Below, piece by piece: positions 46,316-55,332 of a stretch of 64,000 bases of DNA (position 1 is the first letter of the stretch; the number at the start of each line of letters is the position of its first letter). Position numbers and translations under genes: made by a program. Below the pieces are notes generated by a model. That model saw only the letters and a list, made by a program, of their open reading frames with translations. It ran no database searches and was not told where the DNA came from. The DNA comes from Spirochaetaceae bacterium (GTDB lineage Bacteria > Spirochaetota > Spirochaetia > WTKD01): positions 192,182 through 256,181 of the forward strand of contig WTKD01000006.1 in the NCBI GenBank assembly GCA_011524535.1, in the 5' to 3' direction.

Positions 46316-47820
46316 TAGATTTTGACAGTAGAAAATCTATTTTTTTGATAGGTATAAAGGGAACCGGCATGTCTACTTTGGCCATACGATTACAAGCAAT
46401 GGGGCATGAGGTTAGCGGTTCGGATATTCCAGAGACGTTTTATACGGATGAGATATTGGCGAGGTACGGTATACCAATACGTGAAACGTTTTCTGCTGAC
46501 AATATAACCGAGTCATGCGATCTTATTATTTATTCTACCGCCTATGATGAAAATCTCCCGGAATTTAATCAGGCCAGAAAATTCAATATTCCAACGATGA
46601 CCTATGCGCAGTATCTTGGACACGCATCCCAGGTATTACCAAGTATATGCATCGCTGGAGTACATGGGAAAAGCACCGTTACCAGCCTTACAATGCATAT
46701 GGCGGAGGCGATGGGAACAGAAGCCTTTGGTGTTGCTGGAGCATTTTCTATTGCGGAACTCTCAGAAAACACAAAAGCAGGAGCCTCCTACAAGAAGACA
46801 TCGAATGCGTATAAAATACCCGATATAGGCATATTTGAAGCCTGCGAATACCAACGAAATTTTTTGTGTTTTACTCCTCGTGTACTTGTCATTACCGCTA
46901 TTGAATCAGATCATAACGACTATTTTCCTGATCATGCAGCGATAGAGAAGGCATTCCAGGATGTTGTGCAGCAAGTGCAAGATGGAGGAAGAATTCTTCT
47001 TTGCGCAGACGATGACGGGTGCATAGGCCTTGCGAAACATCTTAACAAGTCAGAGCTGCTGACCCGAAACATTGGAGTTTCTTGGTATGGGACTCGGAAA
47101 GCCTGCGAAGCGATTGCAACAACCAAGGATGAAGATTGCTATGTAATATCGGATGAACATACCGATCAACAAGAGACGGTGGGCTCTGTGCATATGCGTA
47201 ACCAGGAAGAGCAAACAATACCCTTTGTATTGCGTGTCTGCGGCGGAAAATTACCCCTAAACGTATTGGCTGCATATGCCAGTTTGCAAGAATTACACAG
47301 AGCAACCCATGGCTCCGATTATTCTTTCCAAAAAAAGGAAGAGATCCTGCAATCTGTATCTATGTATCGTGGTATAAAGCGAAGAACAGAGATATACGGC
47401 AATCCTGGAGGTATATTGATCATCGATGATTATGCTCATCATCCAACAGCCATCCGTGCGACCTTGCGCGCAATACGTACGTTTTACACTCCTAGACGTA
47501 TTGTTGTTGATTTTGCTTCGCATACCTACACCCGGACGCATGCGTTGTTGGATGAATTCGCACGTGCGTTCGAAGATGCCGATGTTGTCGTCGTAAATGA
47601 TATATATGCTTCTGCGCGAGAAAAAAAAGGAAGCATCACAGGGAAGGAACTAGCACGGGCAATCTCAGAATACAACAGCATTGTGTGCTATAAGCCAGAT
47701 TTCCAGGAAGCCGCATTGAGCGCTCTATCTTTCTTAAAGTCCGGTGATGCGTTTGTCTCCCTCGGGGCGGGGCAAAGTTGGCAGGTTGCAAAAAATATTA
47801 CTGCATTACTAATGGGATGA
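46312..47820 (+). CDS. murC: MurC-type Mur ligase (UDP-N-acetylmuramate--L-alanine ligase family)
   Basis: 502 residues. The opening IFLIGIKGTGMSTLAIRL is the MurC Rossmann motif; the ATP loop is AGVHGKSTVTSL near 114; ITAIESDHNDYFPDHAA follows, and the C-domain has IDDYAHHPTAIRATLRA, the MurC/Mpl tail motif. It should join L-Ala to UDP-MurNAc, the first stem-peptide step. The loop reads GVHGKST instead of GTHGKTT, and Mpl (which recycles tripeptide) is an alternative. ATG overlaps the TPR gene stop. Confidence 0.78.
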   Translation: MIDFDSRKSIFLIGIKGTGMSTLAIRLQAMGHEVSGSDIPETFYTDEILARYGIPIRETFSADNITESCDLIIYSTAYDENLPEFNQARKFNIPTMTYAQYLGHASQVLPSICIAGVHGKSTVTSLTMHMAEAMGTEAFGVAGAFSIAELSENTKAGASYKKTSNAYKIPDIGIFEACEYQRNFLCFTPRVLVITAIESDHNDYFPDHAAIEKAFQDVVQQVQDGGRILLCADDDGCIGLAKHLNKSELLTRNIGVSWYGTRKACEAIATTKDEDCYVISDEHTDQQETVGSVHMRNQEEQTIPFVLRVCGGKLPLNVLAAYASLQELHRATHGSDYSFQKKEEILQSVSMYRGIKRRTEIYGNPGGILIIDDYAHHPTAIRATLRAIRTFYTPRRIVVDFASHTYTRTHALLDEFARAFEDADVVVVNDIYASAREKKGSITGKELARAISEYNSIVCYKPDFQEAALSALSFLKSGDAFVSLGAGQSWQVAKNITALLMG

Positions 47821-47968
47821 TCCGTGGGTTTTGCCCAAGATATCTACAAATAGTTCTGAGAGTTACCGAAAAAGATAAGAGGGGATGGTGTTATGTTTTG
47901 GTGGGCACGCAATGTGACCGTAAGATACATGGCATCGAAATGGAATTGCTATTTGTGATATTGAGAAT

Positions 47969-48610
47969 ATGAGTCTTGGATTACTATTTCCAGAGGAAAA
48001 AAGACCAGCCATTTTGGATACATGGAATCTTGAGCATGGAGGAAGAAGGTTAGCGCCGATTTCTGAGCAGGGAGGCATTGCCATCTCGGGCAAGAGCGGA
48101 TGTGGAAATTCCACATTATGCGCCTTGTTAGCGGAACGGTTACGTATCGAAAAAATAAATTATACCTTCCGCAATCTGTCCCAAGAAATGGGGGTTTCCT
48201 TGGAAGAAATTACCAAACGGGCCAGCCATGACCATAGTATAGATTGGTTCATCGATAACCGATTATCTTTGTTGATCTTGCGTGGGGGTATTATTGGATC
48301 TCGATTGGCGGTATGGCTTGCTCCTTCGAGTATTTTCCGAGTGTATTTGAATGTATCCTTAGACGTTCGTGTTCAGCGGATTGCGCAACGTGAACGAAAA
48401 CCTCTTGATGTGGTGTATGAAGACACATGTGTACGAGATAGAGCAGATGAAGGGCGTTACAAAAAGCTGTATGGAATAGATGTGAACGATTATCAATTCG
48501 TTGATGTTGTGATGGATTACGATGATTATACGCCAAACGAGATGGCCGATATGGTTATGGATGCTTTTTCAAAAATGCTTGAAGAAACATCTCCCACGAG
48601 AAAGAGTTAA
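47969..48610 (+). CDS. cytidylate kinase-like protein
   Basis: 213 residues. After about 35 leading residues comes a P-loop-like IAISGKSGCGNSTLCALLAE, then the CMP-kinase helix pattern LSQEMGVSLEEI and GGIIGSRLAVWL, and a lid RIAQRERKPLD. A DRADEGRYKKLYGID end completes the Cytidylate_kin2 pattern. The canonical Lys of the P-loop (GxSGxGKST) is Asn here, so nucleotide binding must differ from the standard form; I recall that related family members share this. No Shine-Dalgarno; GATATT lies six bases before ATG. 148 bases after murC with nothing supported in the gap. Confidence 0.75.
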   Translation: MSLGLLFPEEKRPAILDTWNLEHGGRRLAPISEQGGIAISGKSGCGNSTLCALLAERLRIEKINYTFRNLSQEMGVSLEEITKRASHDHSIDWFIDNRLSLLILRGGIIGSRLAVWLAPSSIFRVYLNVSLDVRVQRIAQRERKPLDVVYEDTCVRDRADEGRYKKLYGIDVNDYQFVDVVMDYDDYTPNEMADMVMDAFSKMLEETSPTRKS

Positions 48611-48630
48611 CGAGCAAGAAGAGTACACAC

Positions 48631-48668
48631 CGACAGGGGTGATTGATTCAAAATCTGCTTCCCTGTCG
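48631..48668. terminator. hairpin between convergent cmk-like and nrdB genes
   Basis: CGACAGGG (48631-48638) and CCCTGTCG (48661-48668) pair over eight bases with a 22-base loop. No T tract follows on either strand, so it is a terminator candidate only by its position between two stops. Confidence 0.4.
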
Positions 48669-48703
48669 ATACGATGAAGTTCGTTGGTATATCAGAACGG
48701 GGG

Positions 48704-49696
48704 TCAATCCCATTCGAGAGAGCCCGCTTGCTGGTATTCTGTGACCCTTGTTTCGAAAAAGTTCTTTTCTTTTGAAAGGTCGGTTGTTGTACTGAGCCAC
48801 GGGAAGGGGTTTGTTTTGTGGTATATCTTTTCGATTCCAATCCTCTCGAGTCTTCGGTCAGCTATGTATTGTACATATTCACAAAATAATTCTGCATTCA
48901 TGCCAACTATGCCATCGGGGCAAGATTCACGTGCATATGCCTCTTCGAATTGCACAGCCTTCATTATCAGTTTTTGAATATCACTCTGAAATGATTGAGT
49001 CCACACTTCTGGGTTTTCTGCTTTGATAGTATTTATTACATCTGCACCAAAGGCTAAATGGAGGCTTTCATCGCGCATGATGTATTCAAATTGCTCACCA
49101 ATACCAACCATTTTCCCTTGTCGTTTCAACGAGAGCATCATTGCAAAACCGGCATAAAAGAAAATTCCTTCCATGATGACGTAATAGCCAATCATGTTAT
49201 GAAGAAAATTCTGGATGTCTTCGAGTGTATTTGTGGTAAATGTAGGATCGAGTACGTGTTTGGTAAGTTCAACAACAAAATCATCTTTTTCTTTTATCGA
49301 GGGTATGGTGTTGTACATTGTGTATATTTCTTCTGGATTGAGCCCAAATGAATCGCAGCAATATATGAAGGTGTCTGTGTGAATTGCTTCTTCGAAGGCT
49401 TGTCTGAGCATGTATTGGCGACACTCTGGATTGGTGATATGTTTGTAAACTGCAAGCACAATATTGTTTGCGGTAAGTGATTCAGCTGTTGAAAAAAATC
49501 CAAGGTTCCAGAGAATTAGTTTTCTTTCTCCTTCACTCAGCGCCGTGCTAGATTTCCATTGCTCGATATCATCTTGCATCGGAATTTCTTCGGGAGTCCA
49601 ATTGTTGGCGACCCCATCTTTGTAGTGTTGTCGGGCCCACATATAGGTCATTGGAAGGATCTTATTGGGATCTGTTGCTGAATTGTTAATTATCAT
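48704..49696 (-). CDS. nrdB: class Ic ribonucleotide reductase small subunit (NrdB, Phe in place of radical Tyr)
   Basis: 330 residues. Metal ligands follow the R2 pattern: Glu72 (FFSTAESL), Glu103 and His106 (EEAIHTDTF), Glu176 (VIMEGIFF), Glu210 and His213 (RDESLH). The radical Tyr position is Phe110, and the first ligand is Glu, not Asp. Both are the signature of class Ic R2 of Chlamydia, which uses a Mn(IV)/Fe(III) centre. The C-terminal end matches R2 (FFETRVTEYQQAGSLEWD). It forms the radical initiator for NrdA. Own leaderless-type promoter 70 bases downstream of nrdA. Confidence 0.93.
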   Translation of the reverse strand: MIINNSATDPNKILPMTYMWARQHYKDGVANNWTPEEIPMQDDIEQWKSSTALSEGERKLILWNLGFFSTAESLTANNIVLAVYKHITNPECRQYMLRQAFEEAIHTDTFIYCCDSFGLNPEEIYTMYNTIPSIKEKDDFVVELTKHVLDPTFTTNTLEDIQNFLHNMIGYYVIMEGIFFYAGFAMMLSLKRQGKMVGIGEQFEYIMRDESLHLAFGADVINTIKAENPEVWTQSFQSDIQKLIMKAVQFEEAYARESCPDGIVGMNAELFCEYVQYIADRRLERIGIEKIYHKTNPFPWLSTTTDLSKEKNFFETRVTEYQQAGSLEWD

Positions 49697-49703
49697 AATC
49701 TAC

Positions 49704-49732
49704 ATTGTATACCTTGAAATATACGAGCTCAA
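49704..49732 (-). promoter_or_regulatory. nrdB promoter, leaderless arrangement
   Basis: TTGAGC (49732-49727), 17 bases, TACAAT (49709-49704), then seven bases to ATG 49696. No Shine-Dalgarno, so nrdB can be made separately from nrdA. Confidence 0.6.
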
Positions 49733-49765
49733 CAGAAATCGGTGTGTGTGAACGGTCTGCAGGGA

Positions 49766-52444
49766 TTATTCAGAAGAATGCTGGGGCTGATATACGCGTT
49801 TTTGGGTATATCCATATTTTTGTGCGTTCAGCGTAGATTTTTCAATTTGAGTTGCCCCGAGCGTTCGAAGGTAATATGTTGTTTTGAGTCCATACTTCCA
49901 GGCCGCTTTGTATACCTTATCAAGAAGGTTTCCTGAAACGGTGCTCAGAAAAACGTTGTGGGATTGGCTTTGATCTATCCATTTTGCCCGTAATGCGGTC
50001 ATTTTTATCAGATGGATGGGATCGATATCAAACACATCGGCGTACAATTCCTTTATTTCTTGGGAAATACCCGATATCTGTGTTATTTTTCCGTCATAAT
50101 ACTTCAATTGATCGAGCATTTCTTCATTCCACAGATTGCGTTCTTTTAAATCCTGTACCAGATACTGATTTATAACGACAAACTCACCGCTCATATTTGA
50201 TTTTACGTAAATGTTTTTATAGATAGGTTCGATGCACGGGAAGCATCCGGCTATGTTTGAAATCGTTGCGGTGGGAGCGATGGCCATCACATTGCTATTA
50301 CGCATACCGTTTTCTTGGATCATCTGACGAACATAATTCCAATCGAGTTGCGAAGAAGTGTCATAATCGAATCGCTGGTCTCGATTTTCTTCGAGCAATG
50401 AAAGAGTATCGATGGGCAGCAGCCCTCTCTCCCATTTTGATCCTTTGTAGGTAGGATAGGTGCCGCGTTCTTCGGCCAATTTTGTGGAAGCAAGGATAGC
50501 ATGATATGAAATGAATTCCATGATGTGATCATTCACCTTGAGCGCTTCGATGGATCCCATGGGCAATTTGGTCATAAAGAAAAAGTCTTGGAGTCCCATA
50601 AGTCCAAGAGCAATGGGGCGGTGCAAGCAGTTACTGCGTTCTGCTTCTGGCGTAGGATAAAAATTTATATCGATCACGTTATCGAGCATACGAATAGCAA
50701 TTTCTATGGTTTCACTCAGGGCGAATTGGTTCAGCCCGTCCTTGTTTACATGACGAGCAAGATTGATAGACCCGAGATTACATACGGCTGTTTCATCTGC
50801 AGACGTGTTTAAAGTTATCTCGGTACATAGATTGCTTGAATGTATAACGCCACAATGGTCCTGTGGGGAGCGTATATTACAGGGGTCCTTAAATGTTAGC
50901 CAGGGATGCCCGGTTTCAAAGAGGCGAGTGAGCATTTTTCGCCACAATTTTATTGCTTCGATCGTGCGGAATTGGTCTAGTTCCCCGCGCTGGGCCATCG
51001 CTTCGTATTCCATGTATCGCTTTTCAAACTCTTTTCCATACAATTCATGCAGGTCAGCGGTTTCGTTTGGACTGAATAATGTCCATTCTTGCTTTTCCAG
51101 AACCCTTTTCATAAAGAGGTCGGGAATCCAATTTGCGATGTTCATATCATGGGTCCGGCGACGTTCATCCCCGGTGTTTCTTTTGAGATCTAGGAAATCT
51201 TCTATATCGAGATGCCATGTTTCGAGGTACGCACAGGTTGCTCCACGTCTTTTGCCGCTGCGGTTGATGGCTACCGTGGTGTCGTTTGCTATTTTGAGAA
51301 AGGGAATGACCCCTTGGCTAGAGACCCTCGTGCTCTTGATATATGCGCCGGTTGCTCGTATAGGGGTCCAATCGTTTCCAATTCCCCCGGACCATTTTGA
51401 CATCTGAGCATTGTCACCGATGCATTTGAAAATGTGATGGAGGTTATCGTTGATTGTGCTTAAATAGCAAGAACTTAATTGCGGATTAACCAGTCCTGAA
51501 TGAAAGAGAGTTGGGGTTGAGGGGACAAATCGAAGAGAGGAAATGATATTGTAGAATACAGGCACCCATTTGGTGCGGTCTTCTGCCCGTTCTGAAAGCC
51601 CGAGCCCCATCGCAACACGCATCCAAAAATACTGTGGAAGTTCTATACAGTGATCATCAATTTTAATGAGGTATCGATCATAGAGAGTTGAAATACCAGT
51701 ATAATTGAGCAGGGCATCTCGCTCGGGTTTTAAATGAGCTGCGAGAGATTCCAGATCGTACGTATCCATATCCTTGTGAAAAACATTCTCGTCGATACCA
51801 CGACGTACTCCCTGAATAAACGCCTTCTGGTATGCTCCATCATCCTGGCCAGACATGTTGCTGGCAGCATAGATTTCTTGCTGGAGTTTTTTGTGAAAGA
51901 GCCGTGCCGCTAATGTATTGTATGCGGGGTCTTGCTCGATATACGAAGCTGCAGAAAGAATGAGTGTTTTTAAAATATCCTGTGTATGTATATTGTCGAA
52001 TAGTCCTCGTTCTACATCTTCAACCAATACATCGATCGATATATCTTTGAGGTCCTGTGTATTACGTTCTAATGAAGCGGAGAGTCTCGATCGGCTATAA
52101 GCGGTTTTTTTCTTGTGTTCATTTATGACATGTATTTTTTGTTTATTAGGTCCTGCTGTTTGTTGTTCTCTGATTTTCTTTCTTTCTTCTCGATACAGAA
52201 TGAATAGTTTTGCAATGGGAGGATGTTGTTGCATCAAGACGTTTTCAACCGTATCTTGAATTTGTTCTACGTGGAGAGTCGTTTGTGGTGACTGGCTCAA
52301 TAGTTCTTCAACGGCGTCTGCAAGGGGTTCTGATAAAAGAGGATCATCACCGTGTGCGCTGAAGGCTTTTTGGATAGCAATTTGAATTCTCTTTTTGTCA
52401 TAACTGACAATACTGCCATCTCTTTTTTCAACCTGTGCGATCAT
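49766..52444 (-). CDS. nrdA: ribonucleotide reductase large subunit (NrdA)
   Basis: 892 residues. An N-terminal ATP-cone (MIAQVEKRDGSIVSYDKKRI) gives dATP control. The three active-site cysteines are in SSCYLSTI near 325, SSNLCTEI near 538 and VCNLGSINLA near 553. The NGMRNSNVMAIAPTATISNI loop and the C-terminal TTYYLRTLGATQIEKST follow. It reduces ribonucleoside diphosphates. The protein stops at QPQHSSE and has no C-terminal CxxC-type cysteine pair, which normally re-reduces the active site. nrdB follows 70 bases on. ATG overlaps the end of a 10-codon ORF. Confidence 0.95.
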   Translation of the reverse strand: MIAQVEKRDGSIVSYDKKRIQIAIQKAFSAHGDDPLLSEPLADAVEELLSQSPQTTLHVEQIQDTVENVLMQQHPPIAKLFILYREERKKIREQQTAGPNKQKIHVINEHKKKTAYSRSRLSASLERNTQDLKDISIDVLVEDVERGLFDNIHTQDILKTLILSAASYIEQDPAYNTLAARLFHKKLQQEIYAASNMSGQDDGAYQKAFIQGVRRGIDENVFHKDMDTYDLESLAAHLKPERDALLNYTGISTLYDRYLIKIDDHCIELPQYFWMRVAMGLGLSERAEDRTKWVPVFYNIISSLRFVPSTPTLFHSGLVNPQLSSCYLSTINDNLHHIFKCIGDNAQMSKWSGGIGNDWTPIRATGAYIKSTRVSSQGVIPFLKIANDTTVAINRSGKRRGATCAYLETWHLDIEDFLDLKRNTGDERRRTHDMNIANWIPDLFMKRVLEKQEWTLFSPNETADLHELYGKEFEKRYMEYEAMAQRGELDQFRTIEAIKLWRKMLTRLFETGHPWLTFKDPCNIRSPQDHCGVIHSSNLCTEITLNTSADETAVCNLGSINLARHVNKDGLNQFALSETIEIAIRMLDNVIDINFYPTPEAERSNCLHRPIALGLMGLQDFFFMTKLPMGSIEALKVNDHIMEFISYHAILASTKLAEERGTYPTYKGSKWERGLLPIDTLSLLEENRDQRFDYDTSSQLDWNYVRQMIQENGMRNSNVMAIAPTATISNIAGCFPCIEPIYKNIYVKSNMSGEFVVINQYLVQDLKERNLWNEEMLDQLKYYDGKITQISGISQEIKELYADVFDIDPIHLIKMTALRAKWIDQSQSHNVFLSTVSGNLLDKVYKAAWKYGLKTTYYLRTLGATQIEKSTLNAQKYGYTQKRVYQPQHSSE

Positions 52445-52473
52445 GATGTCGCACTCTTTATTTTGTGAGTCAT
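52441..52473 (-). CDS. possible leaderless upstream ORF overlapping nrdA start
   Basis: Ten codons (MTHKIKSATS) then TGA, which overlaps the nrdA ATG as ATGA. Its own ATG lies six bases after TATAAA (52485-52480). nrdA itself has no good Shine-Dalgarno, so it may rely on re-initiation. No clear -35 and no evidence of translation. Confidence 0.3.
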   Translation of the reverse strand: MTHKIKSATS

Positions 52474-52539
52474 TGTTCTTTTATAATATACAAAGTGTTG
52501 ATGGTTCTTCTATCCTCGATAGGCGATTATTTCTTCGAT

Positions 52540-52568
52540 GGGACAAAATATTCTCCTGGTGATATCAT
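52540..52568 (+). promoter_or_regulatory. valS promoter
   Basis: GGGACA (52540-52545), 17 bases, TATCAT (52563-52568), then nine bases to ATG 52578. The leader would be only two or three bases, so valS is near-leaderless. I see no T-box structure. Confidence 0.45.
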
Positions 52569-52577
52569 GTACGAACA

Positions 52578-55295
52578 ATGAAAAAAAAGCTTTCTGCACA
52601 ATTACTTGATCAGAGGGTAAATTATGCGAGTTTTGAAGAATCGTGGTACAAGCGATGGAACGATTCGGGAGCTTTTTTGCCACTGTCTGATCGCCTCGAG
52701 CAAGAGGGGCGTACAAAAGAAGCAGACATAGCAAAAAAAGAACATTTTAGCATAGTTATACCTCCCCCCAATGTCACCGGAAAATTGCATATAGGACATG
52801 GATTGAACACCATTTTACAAGATATTCTCATACGGTATCATCGTATGCTCGGGAAAAACGTTGTGTGGATTCCCGGAACCGATCATGCAGGGATAGCAAC
52901 CCAAAACGTCGTTGAAAAAATTATTGAGCAAGAAGGTAATTCCCGGGAAACCCTTGGAAGGGAAATGTTTGTAACTCGTGTCGCTGCACATGCAGAAGAA
53001 CATAGAAACATCATTCGCGAACAATTAGAAAAACTAGGGGCATCTTGCGATTGGACAAGGGATAATTTTACCTTTAGCGATCGACTTTCCCAGGTGGTGC
53101 GGGATGTCTTCGTGAGACTCTGGGAAAAGGGGTTAATCTATAAGGGGCATTATCTCGTGAATTGGTCCACCAAAAGCCAAACAGCCCTGAGTGATGATGA
53201 GGTTGAATACAAATCGGTTACTGGAAAACTGTATTATGTGCAGTACCCGCTTGTCGATTCTGATGCGGTGCTCACCGTTGCAACAACTCGCCCTGAAACG
53301 ATTTTTGGCGACACAGCGGTCGCAGTAAACCCCGAAGATGAACGATATGCTGCGTATGTGGGATCATTGGTACGGTTGCCATTGACCGATAAAAAGATCC
53401 CGATCATTGCAGATGCGCATGTGGACACCTCTTTTGGAACAGGAGCCTTAAAAATCACTCCTGCACATGCTATCAATGACTACGAAATAGGGAAACGACA
53501 CAATCTTGATGTGGTTAATATTCTAAACACCGATGGCACATTGAATGATACCGTTCCTGAAGAGTTTCGCGGGATATCGGTGCAAGAAGCTCGGGGGTTG
53601 GCTGCACAAAAACTCGAGGAAGAGGGTTTCCTCGAAAAGACTGAACCGCATACCCATCAGGTAGGGTATTGTTATCGAACGGGTGTTCCAATTGAACCCT
53701 ATCTTTCAGAACAATGGTTTGTGAAAATGAAACCTCTCGCCGAACAGGCTTTGCAGACCTGGGAAGAGCAAGGCTTGACGTTTTTTCCGGAGCGATGGAA
53801 AAACACCTATCTTCATTGGATGAATAATATTCGAGACTGGTGTATTTCTCGACAACTGTGGTGGGGACACCGAATACCGGTGTGGTATAACTCTGAAACA
53901 GGAGAGAGCATAGTTTCGCGCGACGATCCTCATACAATCCCTGAACACGCGGGAAAGAAATTTCACCAGGATGAAGATGTCCTAGATACATGGTTTTCTT
54001 CTTGGTTATGGCCTTTTTCTGTGTTTGGATGGCCGGAAAAAAACTCGGATGTTGAAAATTTTTATCCGACGTCCACCCTAGTTACGGGATACGATATTAT
54101 CTTTTTTTGGGTTGCGCGTATGGTCATGGCAGGCCTAGAGTTCACTCAGCAAAACCCGTTTCGAGATGTATACATTACTCCCTTGGTTCGAGATAAAAAA
54201 GGACGAAAGATGTCAAAATCGCTTGGGAATGGCATAGATCCTTTGGAAATCATAGAGATGTACGGCAGCGATGCATTACGCTTCACATTATCGTATCAAT
54301 TATCGCAAGGAACAGATCTTCTCGTTGATGCTGAGTCTTTTTCTTTCGGATCTCGATTTATAACCAAGTTGTGGAACGCTAGTCGATTCATTTTTAGGAT
54401 GATGGATGATGTTGTCCCCTGTCGCTGGGAGGACATAGCGCTAGATTCCACGGATAAGTGGATGATCAATTGTATCGAAGCGGTTACCAATCAAGTACAT
54501 ACCGCGATGGCTGAATATCAATTTAATGGCGCTGCCCACGTACTCTACGATTGTGTATGGGGTGATTACTGCGATTGGTATGTGGAGCTGGCAAAAAGAC
54601 ATCTATACAGCGAAGACATTGAGATACGTTCGAGAATGGTTAACCTTCTTTTGCACATACATAAGAGAATACTTACATTGCTGCATCCATTTCTTCCATT
54701 TGTGAGCGAAGAGATACATAGTATGATTCCCGAAGCGATACGTCATGAAACAGAATTGATAGTGACCGAGTATCCGATTTTTTGCGAAGACTTGATGTAC
54801 AACGAAGAAGGTATGCGGTTTGCAACGATGCAAACAATAGTACGAGCAATCAGAAGCACGCGTAGCGAGTTTAGCATTAGCCCGAAGAAACAATTTCGTT
54901 GTGTTATTGAAGTTTTGGTCGATGACCCCGTGTACAGTATTATTGTTGCGTTCCAAGAAGAAATTTGCTTCTTATGTAACATAGATGCCATTGAACTGTG
55001 CCAAACGTTTGATTATTCATTTACACCAATGACAAGAATTCTCGACAATGTCCGCATTCATCTTGATATTCGTTCGATGGTCGATGATGAAAAGGAACTA
55101 CAAAGATTGCACAAGCAGATAGACAAGATAACAAAGGTATTGAAACAATGCGAACAAAAATTGAATAACAAACAGTTTCTAGAACATGCGGACCCCAGTG
55201 TTGTACAGCAACAGCAAGAACTGTATGAATTATCTCACACGCACATGAAACAAACAAAAGAAATAGTCGAGATGGTTAAGGGGGCTCCAGAATGA
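52578..55295 (+). CDS. valS: valyl-tRNA synthetase
   Basis: 905 residues, usual for ValRS. HIGH motif in PPPNVTGKLHIGHGLNT, the editing domain (TTRPETIFGDTAVAVNPED), and KMSKS in DKKGRKMSKSLGNGIDP. An anticodon-binding domain and the C-terminal coiled coil (LQRLHKQIDKITKVLKQCE) complete it. It charges tRNA-Val. No Shine-Dalgarno precedes the ATG. Confidence 0.98.
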   Translation: MKKKLSAQLLDQRVNYASFEESWYKRWNDSGAFLPLSDRLEQEGRTKEADIAKKEHFSIVIPPPNVTGKLHIGHGLNTILQDILIRYHRMLGKNVVWIPGTDHAGIATQNVVEKIIEQEGNSRETLGREMFVTRVAAHAEEHRNIIREQLEKLGASCDWTRDNFTFSDRLSQVVRDVFVRLWEKGLIYKGHYLVNWSTKSQTALSDDEVEYKSVTGKLYYVQYPLVDSDAVLTVATTRPETIFGDTAVAVNPEDERYAAYVGSLVRLPLTDKKIPIIADAHVDTSFGTGALKITPAHAINDYEIGKRHNLDVVNILNTDGTLNDTVPEEFRGISVQEARGLAAQKLEEEGFLEKTEPHTHQVGYCYRTGVPIEPYLSEQWFVKMKPLAEQALQTWEEQGLTFFPERWKNTYLHWMNNIRDWCISRQLWWGHRIPVWYNSETGESIVSRDDPHTIPEHAGKKFHQDEDVLDTWFSSWLWPFSVFGWPEKNSDVENFYPTSTLVTGYDIIFFWVARMVMAGLEFTQQNPFRDVYITPLVRDKKGRKMSKSLGNGIDPLEIIEMYGSDALRFTLSYQLSQGTDLLVDAESFSFGSRFITKLWNASRFIFRMMDDVVPCRWEDIALDSTDKWMINCIEAVTNQVHTAMAEYQFNGAAHVLYDCVWGDYCDWYVELAKRHLYSEDIEIRSRMVNLLLHIHKRILTLLHPFLPFVSEEIHSMIPEAIRHETELIVTEYPIFCEDLMYNEEGMRFATMQTIVRAIRSTRSEFSISPKKQFRCVIEVLVDDPVYSIIVAFQEEICFLCNIDAIELCQTFDYSFTPMTRILDNVRIHLDIRSMVDDEKELQRLHKQIDKITKVLKQCEQKLNNKQFLEHADPSVVQQQQELYELSHTHMKQTKEIVEMVKGAPE

Positions 55296-55332
55296 TTATT
55301 CTGCACAGTTTTTTAAAACGGTTGACACATGT

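Noticed and set aside
49733..49790. Programmed frameshift giving NrdA a cysteine tail
   Set aside because: An alternate frame ends with two Cys but 10 residues apart and without slippery sequence, so it does not restore the usual pair.
50763..51407. Plus-strand ORF of 214 residues within nrdA
   Set aside because: nrdA homology covers the minus strand fully; antisense shadow.
52445..52577. NrdR boxes upstream of nrdA
   Set aside because: The A/T stretch near 52480-52495 does not give two properly spaced boxes of the NrdR palindrome.
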